Shown: positions 26,985 to 35,299, numbered from the stretch's first letter. The stretch is 64,000 nucleotides of DNA from Streptomyces griseorubiginosus (GCF_001514195.1 NZ_KQ948736.1:190895-254894); one strand, 5' to 3'. Translations and numbers: made by a program. Notes: generated from the sequence alone by a model not told the origin.

Positions 26985-28066
26985 CGATGCCCTCCTGCGG
27001 GTCGGTCGGCGGGCCGGGGGAAGACGGTGCCGTCGAAGATCTTGCGGGCGGTGCGCACCACGGCGGTACGGCCTGCGGTGGGCAGCCCGTCGTGGCCGGT
27101 CCGCACGCTGCTCTCGATGTCCAGGAATCCGGTGGGGTGTTCGATACGGACGCGGTCGCCCCGCGGGTCGAGTACCGCGAGGTCCGCGCCCACGGCCCCC
27201 TCGATCAGCAGTCCGGCGGCGACGCTCGCCGCGCCCAGGACACCGATGGAGGTGTGGCAGCGCACGGGGATGAAGGTGCGGGTGGTGACCGCGCCCCCGG
27301 CGCGGGGCGGGGCGAGCAGCGTGACCTTCGGGACGGTGGCGCCGGACACGTCACCCAGGCCCATGAGGCGCCCGGCCCCAAGACGGACGGAGCGCAGCCG
27401 GCCGGCGAGCGCGACATCCTCCTCCAGGTCCTGTGGCCGCTCGTAGCCGGTGACCCCGAGCGAGGCGGCCGCGACGAGGACCGTCGGCATGCCGTTGTCC
27501 ACGCAGGTCACCTCGACACCGTCGACGACGTCGACCGCGCTGCCGGTGGGGAGCAGACGCCCGGCGCCCGGCGCGAACTCGATCACCACGGCCGCGGCCG
27601 TCCCCGGCACGCCCGAGATCCCTGTGTCCCCCGCGTAGTCGACACGGCCACCGGGCGTGGGGAAGGTCGCCGTTGCGTGGTCGCCGGTGTTGACCATACG
27701 GATCCGGACAGAGGTCTCCCGCTCCCCCGCGGGAACGAGTCCGCGCTCGACGGCGAACGGGCCGACACCGGCGAGGATGTTCCCGCAGTTCTGACGATCA
27801 CTCACCTCGGCCCGTCCCACGACGACTTGGAGGAACAGGTAGTCCACGTCGGCGCTCGGATCCGTGGACGCGGAGATCACGGCGACCTTGCTGGTGAGCG
27901 GGTGGGCACCGCCGAGTCCGTCGATCTGCCGCTCGTCCGGACCGCCCATGATCCGCAGCAACAGCGCGTCCCGCAGAACGGGTTCGGCAGGGAGGTCACC
28001 GGCGAGGAAGTAGGCGCCCTTGGAGGTGCCGCCCCGCATCAGCAGACAGGGCACCCCGTCGGTCAC
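26981..28066 (-). CDS. galD: 4-oxalomesaconate tautomerase (PrpF/GalD family)
   Basis: A 361-residue protein of the PrpF fold. The N-terminus has the diagnostic LLMRGGTSKGAYFLAGDLP (residues about 8-26); NCGNILAGVGPFAVERGLV follows near 97-115, and a CHTSIGVLGAASVA block appears near 273-286. GalD converts the keto and enol forms of 4-oxalomesaconate so that the hydratase can act. The GTG start at 28066 overlaps the aldolase stop by 4 nt, and the downstream dioxygenase overlaps by 4 nt. Family members also isomerise aconitate or methylaconitate; the neighbouring aldolase and hydratase favour the oxalomesaconate role. Confidence 0.75.
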   Translation of the reverse strand: MTDGVPCLLMRGGTSKGAYFLAGDLPAEPVLRDALLLRIMGGPDERQIDGLGGAHPLTSKVAVISASTDPSADVDYLFLQVVVGRAEVSDRQNCGNILAGVGPFAVERGLVPAGERETSVRIRMVNTGDHATATFPTPGGRVDYAGDTGISGVPGTAAAVVIEFAPGAGRLLPTGSAVDVVDGVEVTCVDNGMPTVLVAAASLGVTGYERPQDLEEDVALAGRLRSVRLGAGRLMGLGDVSGATVPKVTLLAPPRAGGAVTTRTFIPVRCHTSIGVLGAASVAAGLLIEGAVGADLAVLDPRGDRVRIEHPTGFLDIESSVRTGHDGLPTAGRTAVVRTARKIFDGTVFPRPADRPAGGHR

Positions 28067-28767
28067 GGCCGCTCCCCCGTGAACTCCTCGTAGGCCCGGT
28101 ACTCGACGCCGAGCTCTTTCAGCGTCTCACGCAACCCGTAACGGTCCAGGCCCAGTTGACCGTCGAGGAAGGCGGCGCGGGTGGCGGCCTCCTTGGCCTC
28201 GCGCGCCTCGGCCCGCTCGGCCGTCTCCCGGGCACGTTCGCGCGGGACGACCACGACACCGTCGTCGTCGGCGAGGATCACGTCGCCGGGGTGGATCACC
28301 TGCCCGTCGACGGCGATCGGCACGTTGACCGAGCCGCCGGTGGCCTTGACCGTGCCCTGCGCGGAGACGGCCCGGGACCAGGCGGCGAAGCCCATCTCGC
28401 GCAGTGCCTGGGTGTCACGGATGCCGGTGTTCATGACGACCCCGCGCACCCCGCGCCGCTGGAGGGCGGTGGCGAACAGCTCGCCGAACAGGCCGTCCGT
28501 GCACGGGGAGGTGGTGGTGACGACCAGGAGATCGCCCTCGCCGCACTGCTCGACGGCCGCGTGGATCATGAGGTTGTCGCCGGGCCAGCTCAGGACGGTG
28601 ACGGCGGTGCCCGCGACCCGCACGCCCTGCTGGACGGGGCGAACGAGCGGCCCCAGCAGGCCCGTTCGGCCCATGGCCTCGCTGACGGTGGCCACCCCGT
28701 ACCGCGCGAGCGCCTCGACGTCCTTCAGGTTCGCCTTCGGTGGGCCGGTGACGATCACGCCGCTCAT
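28063..28767 (-). CDS. galC: 4-carboxy-4-hydroxy-2-oxoadipate aldolase / oxaloacetate decarboxylase
   Basis: A 234-residue RraA-fold enzyme. It shows YGVATVSEAMGRTGLLGP near residues 20-37, GDNLMIHAAVEQCGEGDLLVV near 62-82, and the metal and substrate site GVVMNTGIRDTQALREMGF near 110-128, where the Arg-x-Asp pair is typical. The HMG/CHA aldolase of class II splits 4-carboxy-4-hydroxy-2-oxoadipate into pyruvate and oxaloacetate. The ATG at 28767 overlaps the hydratase stop as ATGA. The C-terminal 30 residues are longer than in plain RraA proteins, as expected for aldolases. Confidence 0.8.
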   Translation of the reverse strand: MSGVIVTGPPKANLKDVEALARYGVATVSEAMGRTGLLGPLVRPVQQGVRVAGTAVTVLSWPGDNLMIHAAVEQCGEGDLLVVTTTSPCTDGLFGELFATALQRRGVRGVVMNTGIRDTQALREMGFAAWSRAVSAQGTVKATGGSVNVPIAVDGQVIHPGDVILADDDGVVVVPRERARETAERAEAREAKEAATRAAFLDGQLGLDRYGLRETLKELGVEYRAYEEFTGERP

Positions 28768-29510
28768 GCCAGCTCCTTCGCGATCTGGGGGTAGAGGCGC
28801 ATGTACGCCTCGGCCATGGTCTTGTGGGTCAGGCCCAGGTTCGGGCCCGCGTTGCGCCTGAGCTGGACGCCCCGGCGTACGGCGAGGTCGGTGTAGTAGT
28901 CCCAGAGGTGCTGCTGGGCGCCGAGGCACTCCATGGCCTCGCGCTTGGTCTCCCAGACCTCGGTGATGTCGAGGAGGACCTCGGGCTTGAAGCCGCTCAT
29001 CTCGGGCTGGTGGGGCTCGAAGCAGAACACCGGCGGGGCGCCGATGATCTCGCCCTCGCCCGGGTAGCCGATGGCCTGGGCGAGGATCCGGGCCTCCAGG
29101 GCCATGCGGTGGGCGGCCGGATGGTCGCCGTTGTACGGGTCCTGCGCCGGGTGGGTGAGCACGACGTCGGGCTGGACGGCCCGGTAGACCTCGACGAGCC
29201 GGTCGGTCAGCTCGGCGGTGGCGACCAGCGGGTAGTCCCCGGCGTCGAAGAAGCGGATCTCCGCCCCGAGCGTGGCGGCGGCGCGCTCGGCCTCGTCGCG
29301 CCGCAGCGCCTTGATCTCCTCCAGGGTGCGGCCCTCGCGCCAGGCCTTCGCGGACTCACCGCGCTCGCCGAAGGTCAGACAGGCGAGGGTGACCTTCTCG
29401 CCCCGGGAGGCGGCCAGCGCGACGGCACCTCCGGCGCGCCACACGAAGTCCCCGGCGTGCGCGGTGATCACCAGTGTCGAACGTGGAGCGGGCGCGCCTG
29501 ACTGTGTCAT
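28764..29510 (-). CDS. galB: 4-oxalomesaconate hydratase, PIG-L family (GalB type)
   Basis: A 248-residue PIG-L/LmbE-fold protein. The zinc motif appears as TAHAGDFVWRAGG (H18 and D21) with a third ligand in the HPAQDPYNGDHPAAH region near residues 130-145. The FVWRAGG context matches GalB of pseudomonads rather than sugar deacetylases. GalB hydrates 4-oxalomesaconate to 4-carboxy-4-hydroxy-2-oxoadipate. The gene is 48 nt downstream of the GntR regulator and overlaps the aldolase start by 4 nt. A general deacetylase function is the alternative, but the operon makes it unlikely. Confidence 0.75.
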   Translation of the reverse strand: MTQSGAPAPRSTLVITAHAGDFVWRAGGAVALAASRGEKVTLACLTFGERGESAKAWREGRTLEEIKALRRDEAERAAATLGAEIRFFDAGDYPLVATAELTDRLVEVYRAVQPDVVLTHPAQDPYNGDHPAAHRMALEARILAQAIGYPGEGEIIGAPPVFCFEPHQPEMSGFKPEVLLDITEVWETKREAMECLGAQQHLWDYYTDLAVRRGVQLRRNAGPNLGLTHKTMAEAYMRLYPQIAKELA

Positions 29511-29558
29511 CGCTTGGATCTCCTTGAAATCGACAGGTGCGTGCCCGCCCCGCGCGGC

Positions 29559-30209
29559 TCAGTCGCGCAGTGCCTCGATCACGCTGGTGAGGTGGGCGCG
29601 GGTGGCCTGCTCGGCCGCCTGCGGGTCCCTGGCCCTGATCGCCTCGATCATCGCCAGATGCTCGTTCAGGGAGTGCTGGGGGCGGCCCGGCCGTAGCGCC
29701 AACTGGAAGCGGTGCCGGACCAGTTGGGCGTTCAGTCGCTCCAGCAGATCCTCGGCGGTCCGCTGTCCGGAGAACTCCCGCACCTTGGTGTGCAGTTGTC
29801 GGTTGAGCTCGGAGTAGGTCATCGGCTCGCCGTCGGCCACGGCCCTGGACATCGCCGTGCCCAGTTCGGTCAGCTCGGCGAGCTGCCCGTCAGTGGCCAG
29901 GGTCGCCGCCTTGGCCGCGCACAGCCCTTCGAGGACCATGCGGCACTCGGTGATGGCGACCGCCTCCTCCACGCTCACCACCCGCACCCGGGAACCCCGG
30001 TTGCGGATCCGCTCGACGAGGCCCTGGGCCTCCAGGTCGATGAGCGCGGCCCGGATGCTGGCCCGTGTCACCCCGAACTGCTCGGCGAGCTCGTTCTCCA
30101 CCAGCCGCTGCGCCGGCGCCATCTCGCCCCGCGCGATCGCCTGCCGAAGCTGCGCGAGCGCATACCGCTTGGCCTGCTCCCCGGTACCAGGACGGACTTC
30201 GTCAGCCAT
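29559..30209 (-). CDS. GntR family regulator (FCD type) heading the aromatic operon
   Basis: A 216-residue protein. The N-terminal winged helix spans about residues 12-75 (YALAQLRQAIARGEMAPAQ, ENELAEQFGVTRASIRAAL, LVERIRNRGSRV). The C-terminal FCD ligand domain has the usual helix set with HTKVREFSG and NEHLAMIEAI, where His residues bind a metal or carboxylate. ATG 30209 was chosen; the frame extends to 30359 but crosses the promoter. It is the first gene of the operon and probably represses itself and the four enzymes through the palindrome at 30261-30272. Confidence 0.85.
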   Translation of the reverse strand: MADEVRPGTGEQAKRYALAQLRQAIARGEMAPAQRLVENELAEQFGVTRASIRAALIDLEAQGLVERIRNRGSRVRVVSVEEAVAITECRMVLEGLCAAKAATLATDGQLAELTELGTAMSRAVADGEPMTYSELNRQLHTKVREFSGQRTAEDLLERLNAQLVRHRFQLALRPGRPQHSLNEHLAMIEAIRARDPQAAEQATRAHLTSVIEALRD

Positions 30210-30238
30210 CGTCGCCCTCTCTGAGTGCGTGCCCGCCG

Positions 30239-30272
30239 AACGTAGATCCAGCCGAAGAGGATTGTCAACAAT
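30239..30272 (-). promoter_or_regulatory. Promoter of the GntR operon with operator over the -35 box
   Basis: On the minus strand TTGACA (30263-30268) and TACGTT (30239-30244) are 18 nt apart. The perfect palindrome ATTGTCAACAAT (30261-30272) covers the -35 box and fits the TNGTNNNACNA consensus of FadR-type GntR regulators. Confidence 0.7.
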
Positions 30273-30309
30273 TCTGTCCGCCATATTGCGGCCACTACGG
30301 GCATCCCGC

Positions 30310-30795
30310 TCAGCACGGCCACGGTTCGGCGAGCAGCACGACCCGGTCCGCCGTGACATCGAAGCCCAGCACCGGGTGCGCCGAATCCGACTCCGGGGCC
30401 ATCAGTACCGGCTTTCCCAACCGCCGCCCGACGGCGCGCAGCAGCCGGCAGAGCGCGTCGACGCCCGTCTGCCCCTGCAACTCCCGCAGATCCACGTCGA
30501 AGTCGATCGCCTCGACCTCGTACATCCGGAAGATCACGAGAAAGCCGGGCTCCGGCCACACCCGCAGCTCGGCACCCGTCTCGGTCCCGCGCGACGCCAG
30601 GTCCCCGGCTCGCGGCAGCCGTCCGGGGGCACCGCCCTCCGAGTACGCGTACGCCCACCCGCGCGATCGCACCAGATCGAGCACCGCCTGCCAGTCCGCC
30701 ACCGAGGTGTCCGGCACCCGCACATCCGGCAGCGCCCCCATCAGATCGGGGTCGAAGAAGTTCCTGACGTCGTCCCACAACAGGTCTGGCATCAC
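30310..30795 (-). CDS. Hypothetical protein, 161 residues
   Basis: Not recognised. It is a soluble, acidic protein. The start is GTG 30795 or ATG 30792 with only a weak upstream GGGG site. Blocks such as MPDLLWDDVRNFFDPDLMG at the N-terminus and GFLVIFRMYEVEAIDFDVDL near the middle suggest a mixed alpha/beta fold. The codon usage and length fit a real Streptomyces gene. It lies upstream of the GntR promoter on the same strand and downstream of the membrane protein gene, with 55 nt between them. Confidence 0.6.
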   Translation of the reverse strand: MMPDLLWDDVRNFFDPDLMGALPDVRVPDTSVADWQAVLDLVRSRGWAYAYSEGGAPGRLPRAGDLASRGTETGAELRVWPEPGFLVIFRMYEVEAIDFDVDLRELQGQTGVDALCRLLRAVGRRLGKPVLMAPESDSAHPVLGFDVTADRVVLLAEPWPC

Positions 30796-30850
30796 GCCAT
30801 GCTGCCCCCGCGACCGGCTCGGCCGCAGCCCTGAATCGCCCGCGCCTCCC

Positions 30851-31363
30851 CTACTTGATCACCGCGTTCGCCACCACGACCACCACCCCCAGCATCGCGT
30901 CCACCGCTCCGATCGTGACCGCGGTGAGCCAACGGCGGTGGGACCAGCGGGCCGTGACGAGGCCGAGGGTGAACAGGAGGGTGATGTTGAGGGCGAAGGC
31001 GGCGTACTCGACGCCGTTGGCCGGCCACCAGCCCCAGCCCGCGCCGGCCAGCAGGACGACCGTCGGCACGACCGCCGCGACCAGAGGCCATTCCTCGGCC
31101 AGCGTGCGCAGGGCGTCCCCGCGCCGGTGCGGGGTGCGCTCGGCGATGTAGTGGGCGTAGCCGGGCGCGAGGGCCGAGGCGAGGGCCGTGACCAGCAGCC
31201 ACGCGGCGTCGTAGCGGCGGCTGTCCCGGGACGTGTGCCCGTACTGGGTGAGCGCGGCGACCATGGAGCAGGCCAGCACCGAGCCGTAGACCCCGCCGAA
31301 CAGGACCGCCTCGCGGGTGTCGTGCCGGCGTGCCGGAGCCGCGGCAGCCTGGGTGTCCGCCAT
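30851..31363 (-). CDS. Integral membrane protein (paralogue of the one at 18301-18819)
   Basis: A 170-residue protein with four hydrophobic segments: FGGVYGSVLACSMVAALTQYG near residue 22, then AAWLLVTALASALAPGYAHYI, LVAAVVPTVVLLAGAGWGWW and a C-terminal TIGAVDAMLGVVVVVANAVI. It shares the GGVYGS start and the EEWPxVxAxVP block with the protein at 18301-18819. ATG 31363 has GGAGGG upstream. Function unknown. Confidence 0.7.
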   Translation of the reverse strand: MADTQAAAAPARRHDTREAVLFGGVYGSVLACSMVAALTQYGHTSRDSRRYDAAWLLVTALASALAPGYAHYIAERTPHRRGDALRTLAEEWPLVAAVVPTVVLLAGAGWGWWPANGVEYAAFALNITLLFTLGLVTARWSHRRWLTAVTIGAVDAMLGVVVVVANAVIK

Positions 31364-31486
31364 GCCCTCCACGATCACCCGGGCCGCCACACCCCGCCAG
31401 TCCGCGACGAAGTGTCCTCCCACCTGCGCCGACACTCCACACACTGTCGACGGACCGGCCGCGGACGATCTCGCTAGGGTCGCCCC

Positions 31487-31831
31487 ATGGACCACAGTTT
31501 CGTACTCCACGTCCCCGACGCCGAGCTCGAGTCCGAGCCCCTCGCGCGGGAGCAGATCGTCTCCGGGACGCCCGAGGTGACCGGCAAGGTGATCTGGGAG
31601 TCGCCGGACGGACGCCAGATCCGGGGCATCTGGCAGATCACCCCCGGAGTCGTCACCGACACGGAGGCGGACGAGCTGTTCGTCGTCGTCAGCGGCTCGG
31701 CGACCATCGAGGTCGAGGACGGCCCGACGCTGAGGGTGGGGCCCGGCGACATGGCCGTCCTGCGCGAGGGCGACCGCACGACCTGGACGGTCCACGAGAC
31801 CCTGCGGAAGGCGTACGCGATCAACCTCTGA
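31487..31831 (+). CDS. Small cupin-domain protein
   Basis: A 114-residue single cupin barrel. The second cupin motif is visible (GPTLRVGPGDMAVLREGDRTTWTVHE near residues 83-107); the first is degenerate (ITPGVVTDTEADELFVVVSGSATIEVED near 52-79), without the usual HxH metal pair, so it may not bind a metal in the common way. The profile resembles DUF861-like cupins. TAGGGT at 31475-31480 lies 7 nt before the ATG, which suggests a leaderless transcript, though AGGG could also serve as a ribosome site. It is convergent with the LacI gene. Confidence 0.75.
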   Translation: MDHSFVLHVPDAELESEPLAREQIVSGTPEVTGKVIWESPDGRQIRGIWQITPGVVTDTEADELFVVVSGSATIEVEDGPTLRVGPGDMAVLREGDRTTWTVHETLRKAYAINL

Positions 31832-31857
31832 CCGGCCCCAGGATCACGGTCCCAGGA

Positions 31858-32871
31858 TCAAGAAACGTGGACGTCCGGCGGCCCCGTCGTCGTCCCCCGC
31901 ACCTCCAGCACCGGCACCGCGAGTTCCGTACGGCCCGCTCCCCCGCGCCCCTCGAACCGGTCGAGCAGACACCGCGCGGCACGGCGGCCGACCTCGTGCC
32001 CCGCGTTGTCGACCGTGGTGAGCCAGACGTGCCGCAGCCGGGCGATGCTGGTGTTGTCGTAGCCGACGACGGACAGGTCGCGCGGCACGTGCAGGCCCAG
32101 TTCCTCGGCGGCCGACACCGCGCCGATCGCGGCGATGTCGTTCACGGCGAAGACGGCCGTCGGCCGGTCCGCGCGGCTCAGCAGCCGGACCGTCGTACGG
32201 TAGCCGCCCTCCTCGGTCATGTCGCTCGGTTCGACGACGGCCCCCTCGGCGAGCCCGTGAGCCCGCATGGTCGCCTCGAAACTCTCCCGGCGCAGCTCGC
32301 CCACCGCCCCGTACCCCGCGATGTGCGCGATGCGCCGGTGCCCGAGGCCGATCAGGTGCTCGGTGACCAGGCGGGCGCCCCGCACGTCGTCGTTGGCGAC
32401 GACGTCCACCCCGGGCAGCCGCGGCTCGCGCGCGCCCGCGACCACCACGGGCAGGCGTTCGGCGACCGCCCCGAGCGCGGTGGCCTCCGGCAGTGTGCCG
32501 ACCACGACGAGTCCGTCGACGCCGAGGTCCAGGAAGGACCCGGCCGGGTCCTGTCCCGTACGGCGGTTGAGGCGGGCGTCGGCCAGGAGCATCCGCAGGC
32601 CGTTGTCGTGGAGGAGGGAGTTCATGCCGTCGAGCAGTTCGACGAACCAGGGGTTGCGCAGGTCGTGGAGGAGGACGCCGACCGTGCGGGTGCGCTGCTC
32701 GCTGAGGCTGCGGGCGGCGGCGTTGGGGCGGTAGCCGAGCTCGCGCACGGCCCGCAGCACGGCTTCCCGCTTCTCCGGGCGGACCTGGTCCGAGCCCCGC
32801 AGCACGAGCGAGACCAGCGACTTCGACACCCCGGCCCGTTCGGCCACATCGCGGATCGTCGGCGGTCTCAT
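31858..32871 (-). CDS. LacI family transcriptional regulator
   Basis: A 337-residue repressor. The N-terminal helix-turn-helix is complete: TIRDVAERAGVSKSLVSLVL near residues 5-24, hinge region NAAARSLSEQRT near 50-61. A periplasmic-binding-protein-like sugar domain follows (VGVLLHDLRNPWFVELLDG near 64-82, AVFAVNDIAAIGAV near 239-252, VVGYDN near 270). The ATG at 32871 is at the expected family start. It diverges from a Gfo/Idh/MocA dehydrogenase, and two matching near-palindromic sites flank the intergenic region, one overlapping its own promoter area. Confidence 0.85.
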   Translation of the reverse strand: MRPPTIRDVAERAGVSKSLVSLVLRGSDQVRPEKREAVLRAVRELGYRPNAAARSLSEQRTRTVGVLLHDLRNPWFVELLDGMNSLLHDNGLRMLLADARLNRRTGQDPAGSFLDLGVDGLVVVGTLPEATALGAVAERLPVVVAGAREPRLPGVDVVANDDVRGARLVTEHLIGLGHRRIAHIAGYGAVGELRRESFEATMRAHGLAEGAVVEPSDMTEEGGYRTTVRLLSRADRPTAVFAVNDIAAIGAVSAAEELGLHVPRDLSVVGYDNTSIARLRHVWLTTVDNAGHEVGRRAARCLLDRFEGRGGAGRTELAVPVLEVRGTTTGPPDVHVS

Positions 32872-32875
32872 GGGG

Positions 32876-32990
32876 TGGACCGTTCCATGAGGTCTGGCGG
32901 CTTGTCAAAGGCTCGGCTGCGGGCGAGGAAGGCTTGACATGGGCAGAAGACGGCACTCAAGGTGACCTGGACACGCACTGGAACGGTCCA
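32876..32990. promoter_or_regulatory. Divergent promoter with two matching operator sites
   Basis: TGGACCGTTCCA (32876-32887) and its exact reverse complement TGGAACGGTCCA (32979-32990) lie 103 bp apart. Each is a near-perfect CG-centred palindrome of the LacI type. A TTGACA on the plus strand (32934-32939) and one on the minus strand (about 32900-32906) are candidate -35 boxes. Confidence 0.7.
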
Positions 32991-33014
32991 AAACAGGTCG
33001 CAGAGGGGTTCCCC

Positions 33015-34163
33015 ATGGTCGATACGCTCGGTGTCGCCGTCGTCGGATTCGGCTGGATGGGACGGGTGCACACCCAGGCATACGCCCGTGTGCGGCACCA
33101 CTACCCCCGGCTCCCGCTGGTCCCCGAGCTGGTGGCGGTCGCCGAGGAGGTGCCGGGGCGGGCCGAGGAGGCCGCCGCGCAGTTCGGGTTCGCCTCCGCG
33201 ACCCGGGACTGGCGGGAGGTCGCCGCGGATCCACGCGTCCAGGCGGTGAGCGTCACCGCGCCCAACTTCCTGCACCGCGAGATCGGTGTCGCGATGGCCG
33301 AGGCGGGCAAGCACCTGTGGATCGAGAAGCCGGTGGGCCTGACCGTGGAGGACGCCCGCGCGGTGGCGGACGCGGCCGCGGCGGCGGGCGTGCGCAGCGC
33401 GGTCGGCTTCAACTACCGCAACGCGCCCGCCGTGGAGGCCGCTCGCGAGCTGATCGTCGGCGGCGAGCTCGGCACGATCACCCATGTCCGCATCCGGCTG
33501 TTCAGCGACTACGCGGCCCACCCGCAGGGCGCCCTGACCTGGCGCTACGAGCGTGAGCGCGGCGGCAGCGGAGTCCTCGGCGACCTCGCCTCGCACGGCG
33601 CCGACCTGGCCCGCTTCCTGCTCGGCGACATCGCGTCCCTCACGGCCGACACCGCGGTCTTCCTCCCCGAGCGCGCCCGCCCGACCGGCGCCACCGCCGG
33701 GCACACCCTCGCCACCGGGGAACTGGGGCCGGTGGAGAACGAGGACTACGTCAACTGCCTGCTGCGCTTCGCCTCCGGCGCCCGGGGGGTCCTGGAGGCC
33801 TGCCGGGTCTCGGTCGGCGAGCAGAACAACTACGGCTTCGAGGTGCACGGCACCCGGGGCGCGCTGTTCTGGGACTTCCGCCGCATGGGCGAGCTGAGGG
33901 TCGGCCACGGCACCGGCTACCAGGACCAGGCGGTCTCCACGGTCTACGTCGGCCCGGGCGACGGCGAGTTCGGGGCCTTCCAGCCGGGCGCCGCCAACGC
34001 CATGGGCTACGACGACCTCAAGGTCGTGGAGGCGTACCGCTTCCTGCGTTCGGTCGCCGAGGGCACGCCGTACGGGGCCACGCTGACGGACGCCGTGCAC
34101 AGCGCGGCCGTACTGGACGCGATGGCGCGGTCCGCGGAGAGCGGTGCATGGGTGGAGCTGTGA
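33015..34163 (+). CDS. Gfo/Idh/MocA family oxidoreductase
   Basis: A 382-residue NAD(P)-dependent dehydrogenase. The Rossmann start reads VAVVGFGWMGRVHTQAY (residues about 7-23), and the family EKP motif appears as LWIEKPVGLTVEDA near 103-116. The C-terminal substrate domain contains SHGADLARFLLG. The enzyme probably oxidises a hydroxyl of a sugar or cyclitol. ATG 33015 is preceded by GAGGGG. It diverges from a LacI regulator that probably controls it. Substrate cannot be assigned from sequence alone. Confidence 0.85.
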   Translation: MVDTLGVAVVGFGWMGRVHTQAYARVRHHYPRLPLVPELVAVAEEVPGRAEEAAAQFGFASATRDWREVAADPRVQAVSVTAPNFLHREIGVAMAEAGKHLWIEKPVGLTVEDARAVADAAAAAGVRSAVGFNYRNAPAVEAARELIVGGELGTITHVRIRLFSDYAAHPQGALTWRYERERGGSGVLGDLASHGADLARFLLGDIASLTADTAVFLPERARPTGATAGHTLATGELGPVENEDYVNCLLRFASGARGVLEACRVSVGEQNNYGFEVHGTRGALFWDFRRMGELRVGHGTGYQDQAVSTVYVGPGDGEFGAFQPGAANAMGYDDLKVVEAYRFLRSVAEGTPYGATLTDAVHSAAVLDAMARSAESGAWVEL

Positions 34164-34172
34164 AAGGCCGCT

Positions 34173-35192
34173 TCAGTACGGCATGTTGTAGGGCGTGACC
34201 ACCTGGATCGCCGACGGTGTCGTGGGACCGGCCGGTGGCAGCGCCCCGTGTGCGCGCATCACGATGTGGCAGGCCTCCCGCATGTCCTGGCGCAGGTCGT
34301 GGTGGAGCACGGCGGACAGGCGGTGTTCGCGCAGCAGGCGGTCGTTGTCGTGGTCGAGGTCGTGGGCCACGAAGACCGCGCACTCCCGGCCCAGGTCCTC
34401 GAAGGCCTTCAGGGTGGCGATGTTGCCGCCGCCGATCGAGTAGACCGCGCGGATGTCCGGGTCGCGTTCCAGGGCCGCCCGGACGAGCTCGTACTGGGTG
34501 GCGTCCAGGCCCTGGCCCTCGGCGATCTCGACGATCGCGCGGTCCGGATGCCGGGCGCGCATGGCGCTGCGGAAGCCCATCTCGCGTTCCTCCTCGTTGC
34601 GGAAGAACCCGCTGCTGAGGCTGGTGAGGACGTTTCCGGGCCGGTCGCCCAGCCACTGGCCGGTCAGGTAGGCGGCGGTCGCCCCGGCGGCGCGGTTGTC
34701 GATGCCGACGTAGGCGAGCCGGGCCGTGGAGGGCAGGTCGGTGACCAGGGTGACCACGGGGATGCCGGCCTCGGCGAGCCGACCGACGGCGGCCGTGACC
34801 TCGGGGACGTCAGGGGCCTTCAGGATCACGCCCTGGGAGCCGCGCCGGGCGATCCGGTCGAGGATCCTCGTCAGTTCCGTCACCGGGCCCGTCTCGCGGA
34901 AGTGGAAGCGGGAGCGCAGGACGGCGGGGTGCAGCGCGGGCAGCTCGGCCTCCAGGGCGGCGCGGACGGCGGTGGAGAAGCGCTCCGGCGTCTGCATCAC
35001 GATGTCGACCATGAAGGTGCGGCCCACCAGGCGGACCTGGGTGCGCTGCCGGTCCAGGTCGGTGATCGCCTGATGGACCTCGCGGACGGTGTTCTCCCTG
35101 ACCCCGCCCCTGCCGTTCAGGACCCGGTCGACGGTGGCCTCGCTGAGCCCCGCCTGTCGTGCGATCTCCCGAATGGGGAACGGGTGTCCCAC
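34173..35192 (-). CDS. LacI family transcriptional regulator
   Basis: A 339-residue protein. The helix-turn-helix is PIREIARQAGLSEATVDRVL near residues 6-25, followed by NGRGGVRENTVREVHQAI. The ligand domain is of the ribose/galactose-binding type (VDIVMQTPERF, GVILKAPDVPEVTAAVGRL, LAYVGIDNRAAGATAAYL). GTG 35192 is chosen because AAGGAG lies 7 nt upstream; an ATG at 35252 is open but would add an unusual 20-residue basic extension and overlap the palindrome. It diverges from the PhyH gene and converges with the MocA gene at 34163. Confidence 0.8.
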   Translation of the reverse strand: MGHPFPIREIARQAGLSEATVDRVLNGRGGVRENTVREVHQAITDLDRQRTQVRLVGRTFMVDIVMQTPERFSTAVRAALEAELPALHPAVLRSRFHFRETGPVTELTRILDRIARRGSQGVILKAPDVPEVTAAVGRLAEAGIPVVTLVTDLPSTARLAYVGIDNRAAGATAAYLTGQWLGDRPGNVLTSLSSGFFRNEEEREMGFRSAMRARHPDRAIVEIAEGQGLDATQYELVRAALERDPDIRAVYSIGGGNIATLKAFEDLGRECAVFVAHDLDHDNDRLLREHRLSAVLHHDLRQDMREACHIVMRAHGALPPAGPTTPSAIQVVTPYNMPY

Positions 35193-35245
35193 GCGTCTGC
35201 TCCTTGAGGGGTTTTTGATGGCCGCCTGCCGGTTGTTCGACGGCT

Positions 35246-35257
35246 TTGTCATGACAA
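35246..35257. promoter_or_regulatory. Palindromic operator between LacI and PhyH genes
   Basis: TTGTCATGACAA is a perfect 12-bp palindrome in the 107-nt divergent region. TGACAG (35261-35266) next to it repeats half of the site. Confidence 0.6.
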
Positions 35258-35299
35258 GAATGACAGCGCTGAGTCGCCCCTGTCACCGAGAGGACGCCG

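Noticed and set aside
34173-35252. Start of the LacI gene at ATG 35252
   Set aside because: It would overlap the palindromic operator and add a basic, unrelated extension; GTG 35192 has a good AAGGAG site.
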